Shown here piece after piece: positions 1-8,491 of a DNA stretch of 64,000 nt (its first letter is position 1; each line of letters opens with the position of its first letter). Source of the stretch: Novosphingobium marinum (GTDB lineage Bacteria; Pseudomonadota; Alphaproteobacteria; Sphingomonadales; Sphingomonadaceae). Location of the stretch: contig NZ_JACBZF010000002.1 of assembly GCF_013408095.1 (NCBI RefSeq), forward strand, positions 847,508 to 911,507, given 5' to 3'. The position numbers were made by a program, and so were the translations under genes. The notes below the pieces were generated by a model. The model saw only the letters and a program-made list of their open reading frames with translations. It was not told the origin of the DNA and did not search any database.

Positions 1-980
1 GGCAGGGGGATCATGTCCTCGATACCGAAGACGCCCGCCCTGGCCACTTCGCGCCTCAGCCGTGAAAGGATCGTGCGGTTGTCGCTTCCGAACCCCTCGT
101 TGCGGCCTGCATCCTGCACCGGCTGGAAGGTCACGCCGCGCACACAGGTCCATTCGAGCGCGTGTTCGACGATGTCCGCCACCTCGTGATCGTTCACACC
201 GGCTTTCACGACTGCGACCAAAGTCGTTGAAAGACCGACCCTTTCCAGTTCCTCCAGCGCACGCTGCCGAAGCCGGGACAGGCGCGCGCCGCGCAAGTCG
301 ACCAGCGCCTCGTCGCTGAGCGAGTCGAACTGCAGGTAGACTTCGAGCCTCGGTGCGTAAGTTGCCAGTCTCTCGACGAAATTCCGGTCCTGGGCGATGC
401 GCACACCGTTGGTGTTGATCATGACATGGCGAATGGGGCGGGCCTTCACCGCGTCGAGGACCGCGAAGAAATCGGGGTGGATCGTCGGCTCCCCGCCGGA
501 AATCTGCACGAGGTCGGGCTCGCCTTCGCTTGCGACGAGCGTGTCCAGCATCGCCTCGATCTGCGCAAGCGGGCGATGCGCGCCGTGCACGTCCCCGGCA
601 TCGGCGAAGCAGACCGGGCAGGCCAGGTTGCAGGCACTGTTGATCTCGACGATGGCGAGACACGAATGCTGTTCGTGATCCGGGCACAACCCGCAATCGA
701 ACGGACATCCCGCCTCGGTCCGCGTTTGCGTCGCGAGCGGCCTGTCGCCGGGCTTGAGCCAGAGCTTCTGCTGGCGCCAGTAATCGAGGTCGTCGCTGAT
801 CAGCGTCTTCTGCACGCCGTGATCTAGGCAGCGCTTCAGATAGAAGACGTTCTCGCCTTCGATGATAACCTTGGCGGGAACGGGCTCGAGGCAGGTCTCG
901 CAGAGCGACGTCGTCTGGCCGTGGAAGATGTAGGGCGCCACCTTGCGCGGCGATGGGTCAGTACCGTGCGCCTGCTCCAT
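1..980 (-). CDS. Radical SAM protein of the MJ0619/tetraether-synthase (Tes)-like family, 3' end missing
   Basis: Reading leftward from the ATG at 980 the frame stays open to the window edge (326 codons visible), so the C-terminus is missing. An N-terminal Cys-rich segment (CETC followed by a further Cys) precedes a GCPFDCGLCPDH motif and the radical SAM cluster motif CNLACPVCF. That combination is what I recall for the archaeal MJ0619/Tes family, which joins lipid alkyl chains with several FeS clusters; substrate in bacteria is unknown. The ATG lies inside the last codons of the Lgt-like gene (23-bp overlap, different frame), so the two are probably translationally coupled. A lipid-modifying role is inference. 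Confidence 0.8.
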   Translation of the reverse strand, partial: MEQAHGTDPSPRKVAPYIFHGQTTSLCETCLEPVPAKVIIEGENVFYLKRCLDHGVQKTLISDDLDYWRQQKLWLKPGDRPLATQTRTEAGCPFDCGLCPDHEQHSCLAIVEINSACNLACPVCFADAGDVHGAHRPLAQIEAMLDTLVASEGEPDLVQISGGEPTIHPDFFAVLDAVKARPIRHVMINTNGVRIAQDRNFVERLATYAPRLEVYLQFDSLSDEALVDLRGARLSRLRQRALEELERVGLSTTLVAVVKAGVNDHEVADIVEHALEWTCVRGVTFQPVQDAGRNEGFGSDNRTILSRLRREVARAGVFGIEDMIPL

Positions 981-1680
981 TGCCGCGCTTCCACCAGGCG
1001 ATCCCATATGCAGCAAGCCCCACCATCAGCAGGTGAAAGCTGTTGAAGGGCCCGAACACCGGCGGGTACGGCTTCAAGAACTCCCACGCGAAACGCTGGG
1101 CAGCATAGAAGATAACCAGCGCATGGAAAGCGTGTTCGCATGCCCACGCGCGACCCGCGATACGAGCGCGCGCACAGGCTGCCGCGAACCCGGCCATTGC
1201 AGCGCTCTCGTAAAGCTGGACGGGGTGCCTGCCGATGCCGTCGCCCAGGTCCACTGCCCAGGGCAGCGTTCTCGCCGTGCCATGGGTATAGTCGTCGATG
1301 CCGGAAAAGAAGCAGCCCAGCCTGCCGATTGCGATCCCGACCGCGATCGGCAGGGCGAAGGCCCCGCCGGTCGAATGCCGGATGCCATGCCGCCACTTCC
1401 AGGCCTCCACCGCCGCGATCCCCCCGACAAGCGCACCCGCGATGGAATGCGACGGCGCGGCGGCGAGGCTGCGCAGCGAATTGGCCGAGCCGAAGATCCA
1501 CGCGCCCGCAACCGCGCCAAGGGCGAGCGCGACGAAGTAGGAGGGCGAGGTCACCTTTGAAAGGCCATGTGCCTGTGCCGGCCAGCGCCGGTGTTGCCAG
1601 CGCGCTGCCAGCGCCGCTCCGGCCCAGGCAACCGCGTCGCCGGCATAGTGGGCCCACCATGCCGTCGGGATGTCGATCAC
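958..1680 (-). CDS. Prolipoprotein diacylglyceryl transferase (Lgt)-like membrane protein
   Basis: A 240-residue hydrophobic protein with about seven membrane segments. It carries GRLGCFFSG, resembling the GRLGNF region of Lgt, and HPVQLYES, resembling the Lgt motif that holds the essential His. Lgt moves diacylglycerol from phosphatidylglycerol to the Cys of prolipoproteins in the inner membrane. The Asn of the GRLGN motif is Cys here and the protein is shorter than typical Lgt (about 290), so this is more likely a paralogue than the housekeeping enzyme. Its stop overlaps the start of the radical SAM gene, suggesting a two-gene lipid-related unit. Family assignment is good; substrate is not known. 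Confidence 0.75.
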   Translation of the reverse strand: MIDIPTAWWAHYAGDAVAWAGAALAARWQHRRWPAQAHGLSKVTSPSYFVALALGAVAGAWIFGSANSLRSLAAAPSHSIAGALVGGIAAVEAWKWRHGIRHSTGGAFALPIAVGIAIGRLGCFFSGIDDYTHGTARTLPWAVDLGDGIGRHPVQLYESAAMAGFAAACARARIAGRAWACEHAFHALVIFYAAQRFAWEFLKPYPPVFGPFNSFHLLMVGLAAYGIAWWKRGNGAGARY

Positions 1681-1699
1681 GGAAATGCCCGGAGAAGCG

Positions 1700-2335
1700 C
1701 TATTCGGCCTCGATCCGGCGCACGCTGACGATCTCGACCGGGTCCTCGATCATCTGGCCTTTCATCACGCCCACCCCCTTCGTCTGCGAGAGCGGCACGT
1801 CGTAGATGGCGTTGACCACGTCCATTCCCTCGACCACTTGGCCGAATGCCGCGAAGCCGAGGTTGTTCGAAGCCTCGTCGGCATCGAGCCCGGTCATGTT
1901 CGAGGTCATGATCGTGAAGTCGCCGGTCGCTGTCCCCGGATCGTACCGCGCCATCGAGATCGTGCCGGTCGTGTGGCTCAGACCCGTCTGCGATGTCGGC
2001 TCGTGCGCGATGGGAGGCAGGACCCGCTTCGGCGCATTCTGCGTGCCGCCCTGGATCAGTCCGGCGCGTTCGCCCCAGGGCATGCGCATGACCCGGTAGA
2101 ACTCGGTCCCGTCGAAACGCTTCTCGTCCACGTACTTGAGGAAATTCGCGGTCGTCACCGGAGCGCGGCCTTCGTCCAGCTCGAGCACGATCGTACCGAG
2201 CCCTGTTTCCATAGCGACGCGGACGGTCTGCTCGACCTCCGCCTCGTCCGCCGGAAGGGGATCGGGCGGAGGCGGCGTGGCCGCCGTCAGCAGGAAGAGG
2301 ACGGGAGCGGCGGCAAGGGCGAATCGCTTGAGCAT
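1700..2335 (-). CDS. Peptidylprolyl isomerase, cyclophilin type, exported
   Basis: 211 residues starting at MLKRFALAAAP with a signal peptide ending near AATPPPP, then a cyclophilin domain: TGLGTIVLELDEGRAPVTTANF, FYRVMRMPW, LIQGG and FGQVVEGMDVVNAIY. These enzymes catalyse cis-trans isomerisation of Xaa-Pro bonds, here probably in the periplasm. A longer frame upstream overlaps the gcrA gene and has no domain match, so the ATG followed by the signal sequence is preferred. Some active-site residues typical of high-activity cyclophilins are not obvious, as is usual for this bacterial subgroup. Confidence 0.88.
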   Translation of the reverse strand: MLKRFALAAAPVLFLLTAATPPPPDPLPADEAEVEQTVRVAMETGLGTIVLELDEGRAPVTTANFLKYVDEKRFDGTEFYRVMRMPWGERAGLIQGGTQNAPKRVLPPIAHEPTSQTGLSHTTGTISMARYDPGTATGDFTIMTSNMTGLDADEASNNLGFAAFGQVVEGMDVVNAIYDVPLSQTKGVGVMKGQMIEDPVEIVSVRRIEAE

Positions 2336-2379
2336 GGGCCGATCATGGCCAAAGCCCGGGCGATGCGCCAGATGCCGCG

Positions 2380-3072
2380 TCAGCGAACTCGCGGGCCGCC
2401 GAACGGAAGCGGCGGAGGCGGACGGCGCGCACCACGCGGAAGCTGCGCCTGGAACGCCCGGCCGCAATGCTCGACGCAGTAGGGGAAGCCGGGGTTCACC
2501 TTCTCGCCGCAGAAGTGGAAATCGGGTTCGCCGGGGTGCCCCATCGGCCAGCGGCAGATACGGTCGTTGAGATCGAGCAGGCTCGTCTTGTCGGCGATTT
2601 CCGGGCTGGGCTTGGCAGGGACGAGGCGGCGCGGCGGTGCGGGCGGGATCGGTGCCTGCTGGTCGCCCGGTCCCTGGCGAAGGAAGCCGCCGGGGCCGAC
2701 CGAGACGATCCGCGGCTGCTCCTCTGCCGGCTTCTGCTCCGGCTGCGGGGCAGGCTCCGAGGGCGCGGCCTTCGGTTCGGCGGCGGCGGGAGCCGGGGAG
2801 GGTGCGGGCGATGCCTGCGGAGTCGGCTTCTGCGGCTCGGCCTTGGCGGCGGGCTTGGGTGCCGGCGATGCCTTCTTCTTCGCGGACTTGGGCTTTTCGG
2901 CCTTGTCTCCCGCCTTGACCGGCGAGGGGCGAGCCTTGAGGCCGAGGCGGTGCGCCTTGCCGATAACGGCGTTACGGCTGACGCCGCCAAGCTCGTCGGC
3001 AATCTGGCTGGCGGTCGCGCCGCCTTCCCACATCTTCTTGAGTTGCTCGATGCGTTCGTCGGTCCAGCTCAT
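2380..3072 (-). CDS. gcrA: GcrA cell cycle regulator
   Basis: Starts MSWTDERIEQLKKMW, the hallmark N-terminus of GcrA, with a helix-turn-helix covering roughly residues 1-45 (GGVSRNAVIGKAHRLGL). A long Ala/Pro/Lys-rich linker follows, then the conserved C-terminal segment with CRWPMGHPGEPDFHFCG and YCVEHC. GcrA is an alphaproteobacterial activator that binds sigma70 RNA polymerase at CcrM-methylated promoters. The linker is longer than in Caulobacter. The frame reads TTG-ATG-AGC; the ATG at 3072 is taken as start. Confidence 0.93.
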   Translation of the reverse strand: MSWTDERIEQLKKMWEGGATASQIADELGGVSRNAVIGKAHRLGLKARPSPVKAGDKAEKPKSAKKKASPAPKPAAKAEPQKPTPQASPAPSPAPAAAEPKAAPSEPAPQPEQKPAEEQPRIVSVGPGGFLRQGPGDQQAPIPPAPPRRLVPAKPSPEIADKTSLLDLNDRICRWPMGHPGEPDFHFCGEKVNPGFPYCVEHCGRAFQAQLPRGARRPPPPLPFGGPRVR

Positions 3073-3149
3073 CAATTATCCATTCGTCAAAGTCGGCGCC
3101 CGGTGCGCCGGTCTTGCCACGGCAAGCGGCAGCCGATAGTCGCCGCGCC

Positions 3150-4031
3150 ATGGCCGATCAATCCTTAACGTCCGACGACTTGCGAAACCCCGCATCGCAT
3201 TCCGGGGAGCGCAGGTTTCCGGCGCAGGGAGAGCCCGTGATCCACCAGGTCAACTGGGTGGGCTTGCGAACGCTCTATATTAAGGAAGTACGGCGGTTCT
3301 TCAAGGTTCAGACGCAAACGATCTGGGCTCCCGCGATCACCACGCTCCTGTTCCTCGTGATCTTCAGTCTCGCACTGGGACGAGGCGGGCGCGAAGTGCT
3401 CGGCGTCAACTTCGCGACTTTCGTCGCGCCCGGCCTGATCGTCATGGGCATGATGCAGAACGCGTTCGCCAACGCCAGCTTCTCTTTCCTTGCCGGGAAG
3501 ATCCAGGGCACGATCATCGATTTCCTGATGCCGCCGCTGTCGGAAGGCGAACTGATGGCGGCGATGACCGCCGCCGCGGTCACTCGCGCGATCCTCGTCG
3601 GCCTTGCGCTCTACCTTGCCATGCTGCTCTGGCCGGGCGTCGACCTGTCGCTGGCCCACCCGTGGGCAGTGGCGTGGTTCGGCCTGATGGGAGCGATATT
3701 CCTGGCGATGCTGGGGTTGCTGTCCTCGATCTGGGCGGAGAAGTTCGATCACAACGCGGCGATCACCAATTTCATCATCGCGCCGCTCTCGCTGCTGTCG
3801 GGCACGTTCTACGTGATCGACAACCTCTCGCCCGTGTTCCAGGCGATCAGCCGCGCCAACCCGTTCTTCTACATTATCTCGGGATTTCGCTTCGGCTTCC
3901 TCGGAGAAAGCGACATCGGCAATACCAATACCGCGGTGCTGCACGCCGCGATCGGCATATTCGTGCTGAACCTGCTGATTGCTCTCGTGACTTACGCGGT
4001 GCTGCGGTCGGGCTGGAAGCTCAAGAGCTGA
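3150..4031 (+). CDS. ABC-2 type transporter permease
   Basis: About 293 residues with six hydrophobic segments. The cytosolic N-terminus reaches LRTLYIKEVRRFFKVQTQTIWAPAI, the usual lead-in to ABC-2 permeases (NodJ/DrrB/YadH group), and a conserved C-terminal part contains SGTFYVIDNLSPVFQ and NPFFYIISGFR. Such permeases pair with a separate ATPase to export lipids, polysaccharides or drugs; no ATPase gene is adjacent here, so it is probably elsewhere. The start is uncertain: an in-frame codon at 3114 would add 12 residues. It lies divergent from gcrA and convergent to hspQ. Confidence 0.85.
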   Translation: MADQSLTSDDLRNPASHSGERRFPAQGEPVIHQVNWVGLRTLYIKEVRRFFKVQTQTIWAPAITTLLFLVIFSLALGRGGREVLGVNFATFVAPGLIVMGMMQNAFANASFSFLAGKIQGTIIDFLMPPLSEGELMAAMTAAAVTRAILVGLALYLAMLLWPGVDLSLAHPWAVAWFGLMGAIFLAMLGLLSSIWAEKFDHNAAITNFIIAPLSLLSGTFYVIDNLSPVFQAISRANPFFYIISGFRFGFLGESDIGNTNTAVLHAAIGIFVLNLLIALVTYAVLRSGWKLKS

Positions 4032-4061
4032 GCGCCCCCGCCGCACTCTGCGAGGTCGCGA

Positions 4062-4442
4062 TCAGTGCGTCAGGCCCAGCCTCAGGCGATAGCGCCCGCT
4101 GTCGTATTCCTCGAACAGCTGGTCGAGCGAGGGATGCTCGACCGGACCGGCTTCCCCGTCCTCGAGCAGGTTCTGCTGGCTGACGTAGGCGACATAGCTC
4201 GAATCGCCGCTCTCGGCGAGCAGGTGGTAATAGGGTTGCTCGCGGCTCGGCCGGACGTCCACGGGGATCGACTGATACCATTCCTCGCTGTTCGCGAAGA
4301 CCGGATCGATGTCGAAGACGACCCCGCGAAAGTCGTGATTGCGGTGGCGGACGACGTCGCCGATGGCGAAGCGGGCCCTCGTCTGGCGGGGGGCATCGAT
4401 CACCCGCCCGGCCTGAGGAGAATAGAAGGTCGCACGGTTCAT
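4062..4442 (-). CDS. hspQ: Heat shock protein HspQ (YccV family)
   Basis: 126 residues beginning MNRATFYSPQAG. The core ARFAIGDVVRHRNHDFRGVVFDIDP and the segment ending QPYYHLLAE are diagnostic of the HspQ/YccV hemimethylated-DNA-binding family. In E. coli HspQ affects Lon substrate selection and DnaA turnover. The N-terminal extension before the domain is typical of alphaproteobacterial members. An upstream in-frame start at 4478 would add 12 residues without a domain match. It stands alone, convergent with the ABC permease. Confidence 0.9.
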   Translation of the reverse strand: MNRATFYSPQAGRVIDAPRQTRARFAIGDVVRHRNHDFRGVVFDIDPVFANSEEWYQSIPVDVRPSREQPYYHLLAESGDSSYVAYVSQQNLLEDGEAGPVEHPSLDQLFEEYDSGRYRLRLGLTH

Positions 4443-4601
4443 GACCCCAGATATAGGCCTTTGAGGACGCACGAACAAGCGAGCGTGCCCTTTCGTCCCC
4501 CGAAATGGCGCTTGCAGGGGCTTGGCAAACGCATCGCTCTCCGCTAACCGCCGCGCTTCGTCGACCGGGGTGGTCCCTCGAACCGCCCCTCGCGCTTCTG
4601 C

Positions 4602-4693
<92 letters not shown>

Positions 4694-4746
4694 GATAAGC
4701 CAATGATGACGAACAAATTTTCTCGCGGCTCGGAAGGGTGCGATCC

Positions 4747-4777
4747 AGCGGCGCTTGGCCGCCTTCTGGCCGCTTTT
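4747..4777 (+). terminator. Possible intrinsic terminator after tRNA-Ser
   Basis: AGCGGC (4747-4752) can pair with GCCGCT (4769-4774), followed by a short T-run. The loop is 16 nt, so this is a weak candidate. The rest of the stretch to nasT at 5016 (4778-5015) shows no convincing gene; it should hold the nasT promoter. Confidence 0.4.
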
Positions 4778-5015
4778 CCCTTTCGGGCGGTGACATGTCG
4801 GCAAGGTCTAGGTGAGGGCACCCGCGAGGCGCGATGAACACCTGCGGGTTGCGCGCCTGTCAGGCAGCCACCTGCCATTCGTCCAAGGTCAGATATTGTC
4901 GGGCAGGGTGGTCCAAAGCGGATCGCAGTCGGTGAACGTTGCCAATGTGCTGCAGATCGAGGACCTAGCCCTGCGCAGGGATTGCATCGGCCTTGCTGCA
5001 GTGCAATATAAGCTG

Positions 5016-5597
5016 ATGCGCATTGCCATTGTCGATGAGAGCGCCGCGCGCGCAACGATCATTGAGGAAGGCTTGGCCAATGTCGACGATTGCGAAATAT
5101 TCGTTGTCAACGAGCGGCGCGGTCTGGTGGCGCGGATCGAGGACATCGCGCCCGACATCGTCCTGATGGATCTAGGAAATCCGTCGCGCGACGTACTGGA
5201 GGAGTATTTTGCGGTCAGTCGGGCGCTTGCGCGGCCGATCGCGATGTTCGTGGACGATTCGGACGACGAGGCCCTCGTCGCCTCGGTAGAGGCAGGGGTT
5301 TCCTCGTACGTCGTGGATGGCCTTTCGCCCAACCGGATCCGGCCCATCCTTGACCTTGCGATCACGCGCTTCAATGCCTTTTCGCGCCTGCAGAGCGACC
5401 TTGCGGAAGCGAAAGGCAAGCTTGCTGAGCGCGAGATGATCGACAAGGCGAAGCGCATTCTCATGACGTCACGCGGGCTACCCGAACCCAAGGCCTACGC
5501 CGAGCTTCGCAGTACCGCGATGAATAAGGGCAAGCGCATCGTCGACATCGCGGAAGCGATCGTCACCGCACAGAAACTCTTGGAGGGGGGAGCATGA
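5016..5597 (+). CDS. nasT: NasT: ANTAR-domain antiterminator of nitrate assimilation
   Basis: 193 residues from MRIAIVDES: a degenerate receiver domain (about 1-120) followed by a three-helix ANTAR RNA-binding domain (about 130-190) containing EREMIDKAKRILMTSRGLPEPKAYAELRSTAMNKGKRIVDIA. NasT binds paired hexaloop hairpins in leader RNA and prevents termination when released from NasS. Immediately downstream is nasS (1-base gap), and two terminator-bearing leaders with suitable hexaloops occur before nrtA and nirB. An earlier in-frame start at 4812 would add 68 residues without receiver similarity, so the ATG at 5016 is used. Confidence 0.93.
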   Translation: MRIAIVDESAARATIIEEGLANVDDCEIFVVNERRGLVARIEDIAPDIVLMDLGNPSRDVLEEYFAVSRALARPIAMFVDDSDDEALVASVEAGVSSYVVDGLSPNRIRPILDLAITRFNAFSRLQSDLAEAKGKLAEREMIDKAKRILMTSRGLPEPKAYAELRSTAMNKGKRIVDIAEAIVTAQKLLEGGA

Positions 5598-5598
5598 A

Positions 5599-6807
5599 GT
5601 GCCCGACGAACTGACCATCGGTTTCCTGCCGCTCGTCGATGCCTGTTTGCCTATCCTTGCCCACGAGCACGGGTTCGCCGAGGAAGAAGGGCTGTCGCTT
5701 CGGCTCGTCAAGGATGCGACGTGGGCAACGGTCCTCGATCGTCTGCTTTACGGGCATAGCGACGCGGCCCACATGGTCGCGCCCCTGGCGATTGCTGCCA
5801 CTTTGGGCCGAGGTCGACCCGCGCAGCCGATTTCCGTTCCATTCGTGCTCGGGCTGAATGGAAATGCGGTCACCCTGCACCCTGAACTGGCGCGCGAGGT
5901 ACGACCAGAACCGGAAATGGGCGATCCGGCAGAGACGGGCGCGCGATTGCGCTCGATCGCGATGCGCAGGTCCAATGCAGGCGATCCCGTGCGGTTCGGT
6001 GTCGTACACCGCTATTCGAGCCACAACTACATGTTACGGTACTGGCTGGCCGCTTGCGGGATCAGGCCGGACCGGGACGTCATCATTTCGACCATTCCGC
6101 CGCCGTTTTGCGCCGATGCGCTTGCTGCCGGGGAAGTCGATGGCATCTGCGTGGGAGAGCCCTGGAACAGCGTCGCGGTTGAGCGGGGAGCGGGCGAGAT
6201 CGTGCTTGCGACTGCGCAGATTTGGCGGCGTGGAGTGGAAAAGGTACTCGCATTGCGGGAAGAGGTGCTGGAGGAAAAGCTCGATAGCGTTCAGCGTCTG
6301 ATCCGCGCCCTGTGTCGCGCCGCATCGCATTTCGTCGATCCGGTCCACTGGGAGCGCAATGCAGCCATCCTCGCGCGGCCGGAGTATCTCGACGGGCACG
6401 AAGGCCTGATCCGCCGGGCCATATCGGACCGGTTGCTACTCGCCCGGGGAGGCAGCCTCATCACCTATCCCGACCTGATGTTCCAGTATCGCGAGGCCGC
6501 GAACTTTCCGTGGGTGAGCCAGGCCGAGTGGCTCTACACGCAAATGGCGCGTTGGGACGGCACTCCGTTCGATCCGGCCGAGGCCGCGAAGGCGGCACGG
6601 GTTTTCAGGCCCGACGTGTATCGCAATGCACTCGTCGGGACCGGGGAACCGCTACCCGGAGCCAGCTCGAAGGTAGAGGGCAGCTTGGGATCGGCCACCG
6701 CAGTGACGACACAGCAAGGCAACATGACACTGGAATCAAACCGCTTTTTCGACGGCATGATTTTCGATCCTCACCATTCGAAAGAATACCTCGAATCCCT
6801 GCCATGA
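5599..6807 (+). CDS. nasS: NasS: cytoplasmic nitrate/nitrite sensor, NrtA-like
   Basis: 402 residues with the NrtA/NasS periplasmic-binding fold (LTIGFLPLVDACLPILAHEHGFAEEEGL, SSHNYMLRYWLAACGI, GICVGEPWNS) but no signal peptide or lipobox. That feature separates the sensor NasS from the transporter component NrtA. In known NasS-NasT systems NasS sequesters NasT until nitrate or nitrite binds. The start is GTG, one base after the nasT stop, with GGAGGGGGG upstream, so the two are translationally coupled. The C-terminus ends inside a small inverted repeat (CATGAT/ATCATG, 6803-6820). Confidence 0.92.
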   Translation: MPDELTIGFLPLVDACLPILAHEHGFAEEEGLSLRLVKDATWATVLDRLLYGHSDAAHMVAPLAIAATLGRGRPAQPISVPFVLGLNGNAVTLHPELAREVRPEPEMGDPAETGARLRSIAMRRSNAGDPVRFGVVHRYSSHNYMLRYWLAACGIRPDRDVIISTIPPPFCADALAAGEVDGICVGEPWNSVAVERGAGEIVLATAQIWRRGVEKVLALREEVLEEKLDSVQRLIRALCRAASHFVDPVHWERNAAILARPEYLDGHEGLIRRAISDRLLLARGGSLITYPDLMFQYREAANFPWVSQAEWLYTQMARWDGTPFDPAEAAKAARVFRPDVYRNALVGTGEPLPGASSKVEGSLGSATAVTTQQGNMTLESNRFFDGMIFDPHHSKEYLESLP

Positions 6808-6892
6808 TCAAAAAATCATGCCGCATTGCAAAAAAGGGCTTTGCGTTTAGCGAGCGAATCGCTTAATCAGGCTGCATCGCAACCGGTTGGGC

Positions 6893-6956
6893 CCCAAGGG
6901 TGGGATGCCCGGACGCCGGACTGCGAAACTTCTGCAATCAGTGGCAACGTCGCCGC
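6893..6956 (+). promoter_or_regulatory. ANTAR-type RNA hairpins in the nrtA leader
   Basis: The clear element is the proximal hairpin 6941-6956: GTGGC / loop AACGTC / GCCGC. The hexaloop has A at position 1 and G at position 4, the signature recognised by ANTAR proteins, and its 3' arm overlaps the 5' arm of the terminator at 6953-6996. A weaker upstream candidate is 6893-6904: CCC / loop AAGGGT / GGG, also A1 and G4. The 36-nt spacing between them is longer than usual, so the first hairpin is tentative. Binding by NasT would favour hairpin 2 over the terminator and let nrtABC be transcribed. Confidence 0.7.
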
Positions 6957-6996
6957 CCGTCAGGTCCTCTCCGGGACCCTGTCGAGGCGGTTTTTT
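6953..6996 (+). terminator. Leader terminator (attenuator) upstream of nrtA
   Basis: Outer stem CCGCC (6953-6957) pairs with GGCGG (6986-6990), inner stem GGTCC (6963-6967) pairs with GGACC (6974-6978), and six T follow (6991-6996). It lies 35 nt upstream of the nrtA start codon, so read-through is needed for transporter expression. Its 5' arm is shared with the ANTAR-type hairpin. Confidence 0.8.
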
Positions 6997-7031
6997 GCGT
7001 TGGCCAGTCGCGAAACGGGGTTGGAAGCAAG

Positions 7032-8459
7032 ATGGTCAAGGATCGGGGTTTCAGGTTCAGCAGGCGCTCGGCGATGGTGGCGCTTCTCGCCAGCTTGGCG
7101 CTTGCGGGTTGCGGCAATACCGGCGATGCCGCCACGGCGGAAGCGGCAGGCGCGAATTTTGCGGCAGGTGCGGTGGAGAAACCGGTCCTCAAGTTCGGCT
7201 TCATCAAGCTTACCGACATGGCTCCGCTCGCGATCGCCAAGGAGAAGGGCTTCTTTGCGGAAGAGGGCCTCAACGTGACCCTCGAACCCCAGGCGAACTG
7301 GAAGGTCTTGCTCGACGGTGTAATCGGCGGGCAGCTTGACGGGGCGCACATGCTTGCCGGGCAGCCCATCGCAGCCACCATCGGCTACGGTACCAAGGCG
7401 GATCTGATCGCACCGCTCAGCCTCGACCTCAACGGCAACGCGATCACGGTTTCGAACAAGGTCTGGGAACAGGTCAAGCCCAACCTGCCAATGGAAGGTG
7501 GCAAGCCGAAGCACCCGATCAGCGCTTCCGTGCTCCAGCCCGTGGTTGCAAGCTTCAAGCAACAGGGCAAGCCATTCAACATGGGCATGGTCTTCCCGGT
7601 TTCGACGCACAATTACGAATTGCGCTACTGGCTCGCGGCAGGCGGCCTCAACCCCGGCTACTACACGCCCGGCGACGTCGGTGGCACGGTAGACGCAGAC
7701 GTGCAGCTTTCGGTGACGCCGCCGCCACAGATGCCGGCGACGCTCGAAGCGGGAACGATCGAGGGGTATTGCGTCGGCGAGCCATGGAACCAGGCGGCCG
7801 TCCAGAAAAAGATCGGTGTCCCGATCATCACCGACGACGAAATCTGGAACGACAATCCCGAAAAGGTCTTCGGCCTGCGCAAGGATTTCGCGGACAAGTA
7901 CCCGGCCACCACGGCTGCCATGCTGCGCGCAATCATCAAGGCCCAGCAGTGGCTGGATGCCGACAACGGCGCCAACCGGGTGGAGGCGGTCAAGATCCTG
8001 TCGCAGCCGAACTACGTCGGTGCGGACGAGGAAGTGATCGCCGCCTCCATGACTGGCAAGTTCACCTTCGAACCCGGAGACACGCGCGATGCGCCTGGCT
8101 TCAACATCTTCTTCGACAAGTACGCCGGCTATCCGTACTACTCCGATGCAATCTGGTACCTCACGCAGATGCGCCGCTGGGGCCAGATTCCGGAAGACCA
8201 TCCCGACCAGTGGTACTTCGAGCGGGCAAAGGCCGTGTATCGCCCCGATCTTTACCTGACGGCAGCCAATGCCCTCGTCGAGGCGGGTACGATCCCGGCG
8301 GATTCGGTCCCCAAGACGGATGGTTATCGCGGCGAGCAGTCGGGCTTCATCGACGGCATCACCTATAATGGCAAGCAGCCCAACGCCTACCTGGCGAAAT
8401 TCAAGATCGGCCTGAAGAAGGGTCAGAAAGTTTCGGCGTCCGGCGTGACCGGCAGCTGA
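7032..8459 (+). CDS. nrtA: Nitrate ABC transporter substrate-binding lipoprotein NrtA
   Basis: 475 residues. The N-terminus carries an arginine pair and a hydrophobic stretch ending in the lipobox LALAGC (Cys27), so it is a periplasm-facing lipoprotein. The NrtA core is clear: [59 protein letters not shown] and [12 protein letters not shown]. It delivers nitrate or nitrite to NrtB/NrtC. It is the first gene after the attenuator leader and is followed by nrtB after 32 nt. Compared with NasS it has an export signal and a longer C-terminus. Confidence 0.95.
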   Translation: MVKDRGFRFSRRSAMVALLASLALAGCGNTGDAATAEAAGANFAAGAVEKPVLKFGFIKLTDMAPLAIAKEKGFFAEEGLNVTLEPQANWKVLLDGVIGGQLDGAHMLAGQPIAATIGYGTKADLIAPLSLDLNGNAITVSNKVWEQVKPNLPMEGGKPKHPISASVLQPVVASFKQQGKPFNMGMVFPVSTHNYELRYWLAAGGLNPGYYTPGDVGGTVDADVQLSVTPPPQMPATLEAGTIEGYCVGEPWNQAAVQKKIGVPIITDDEIWNDNPEKVFGLRKDFADKYPATTAAMLRAIIKAQQWLDADNGANRVEAVKILSQPNYVGADEEVIAASMTGKFTFEPGDTRDAPGFNIFFDKYAGYPYYSDAIWYLTQMRRWGQIPEDHPDQWYFERAKAVYRPDLYLTAANALVEAGTIPADSVPKTDGYRGEQSGFIDGITYNGKQPNAYLAKFKIGLKKGQKVSASGVTGS

Positions 8460-8491
8460 ATTCAGCGGACACGAAAGCAAGGAGACGTCCC

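Noticed and set aside
836..1660. 274-residue minus-strand frame
   Set aside because: Out-of-frame shadow of the Lgt-like gene; no motif or domain.
3165..4046. 293-residue minus-strand frame opposite the ABC permease
   Set aside because: Composition typical of an antisense shadow; the plus strand encodes a clear membrane protein.
6803..6820. CATGAT-CAAAAA-ATCATG inverted repeat at the end of nasS
   Set aside because: Hexaloop lacks A1/G4 and it does not match the island operator spacing; a role as nasS terminator or binding site cannot be supported.
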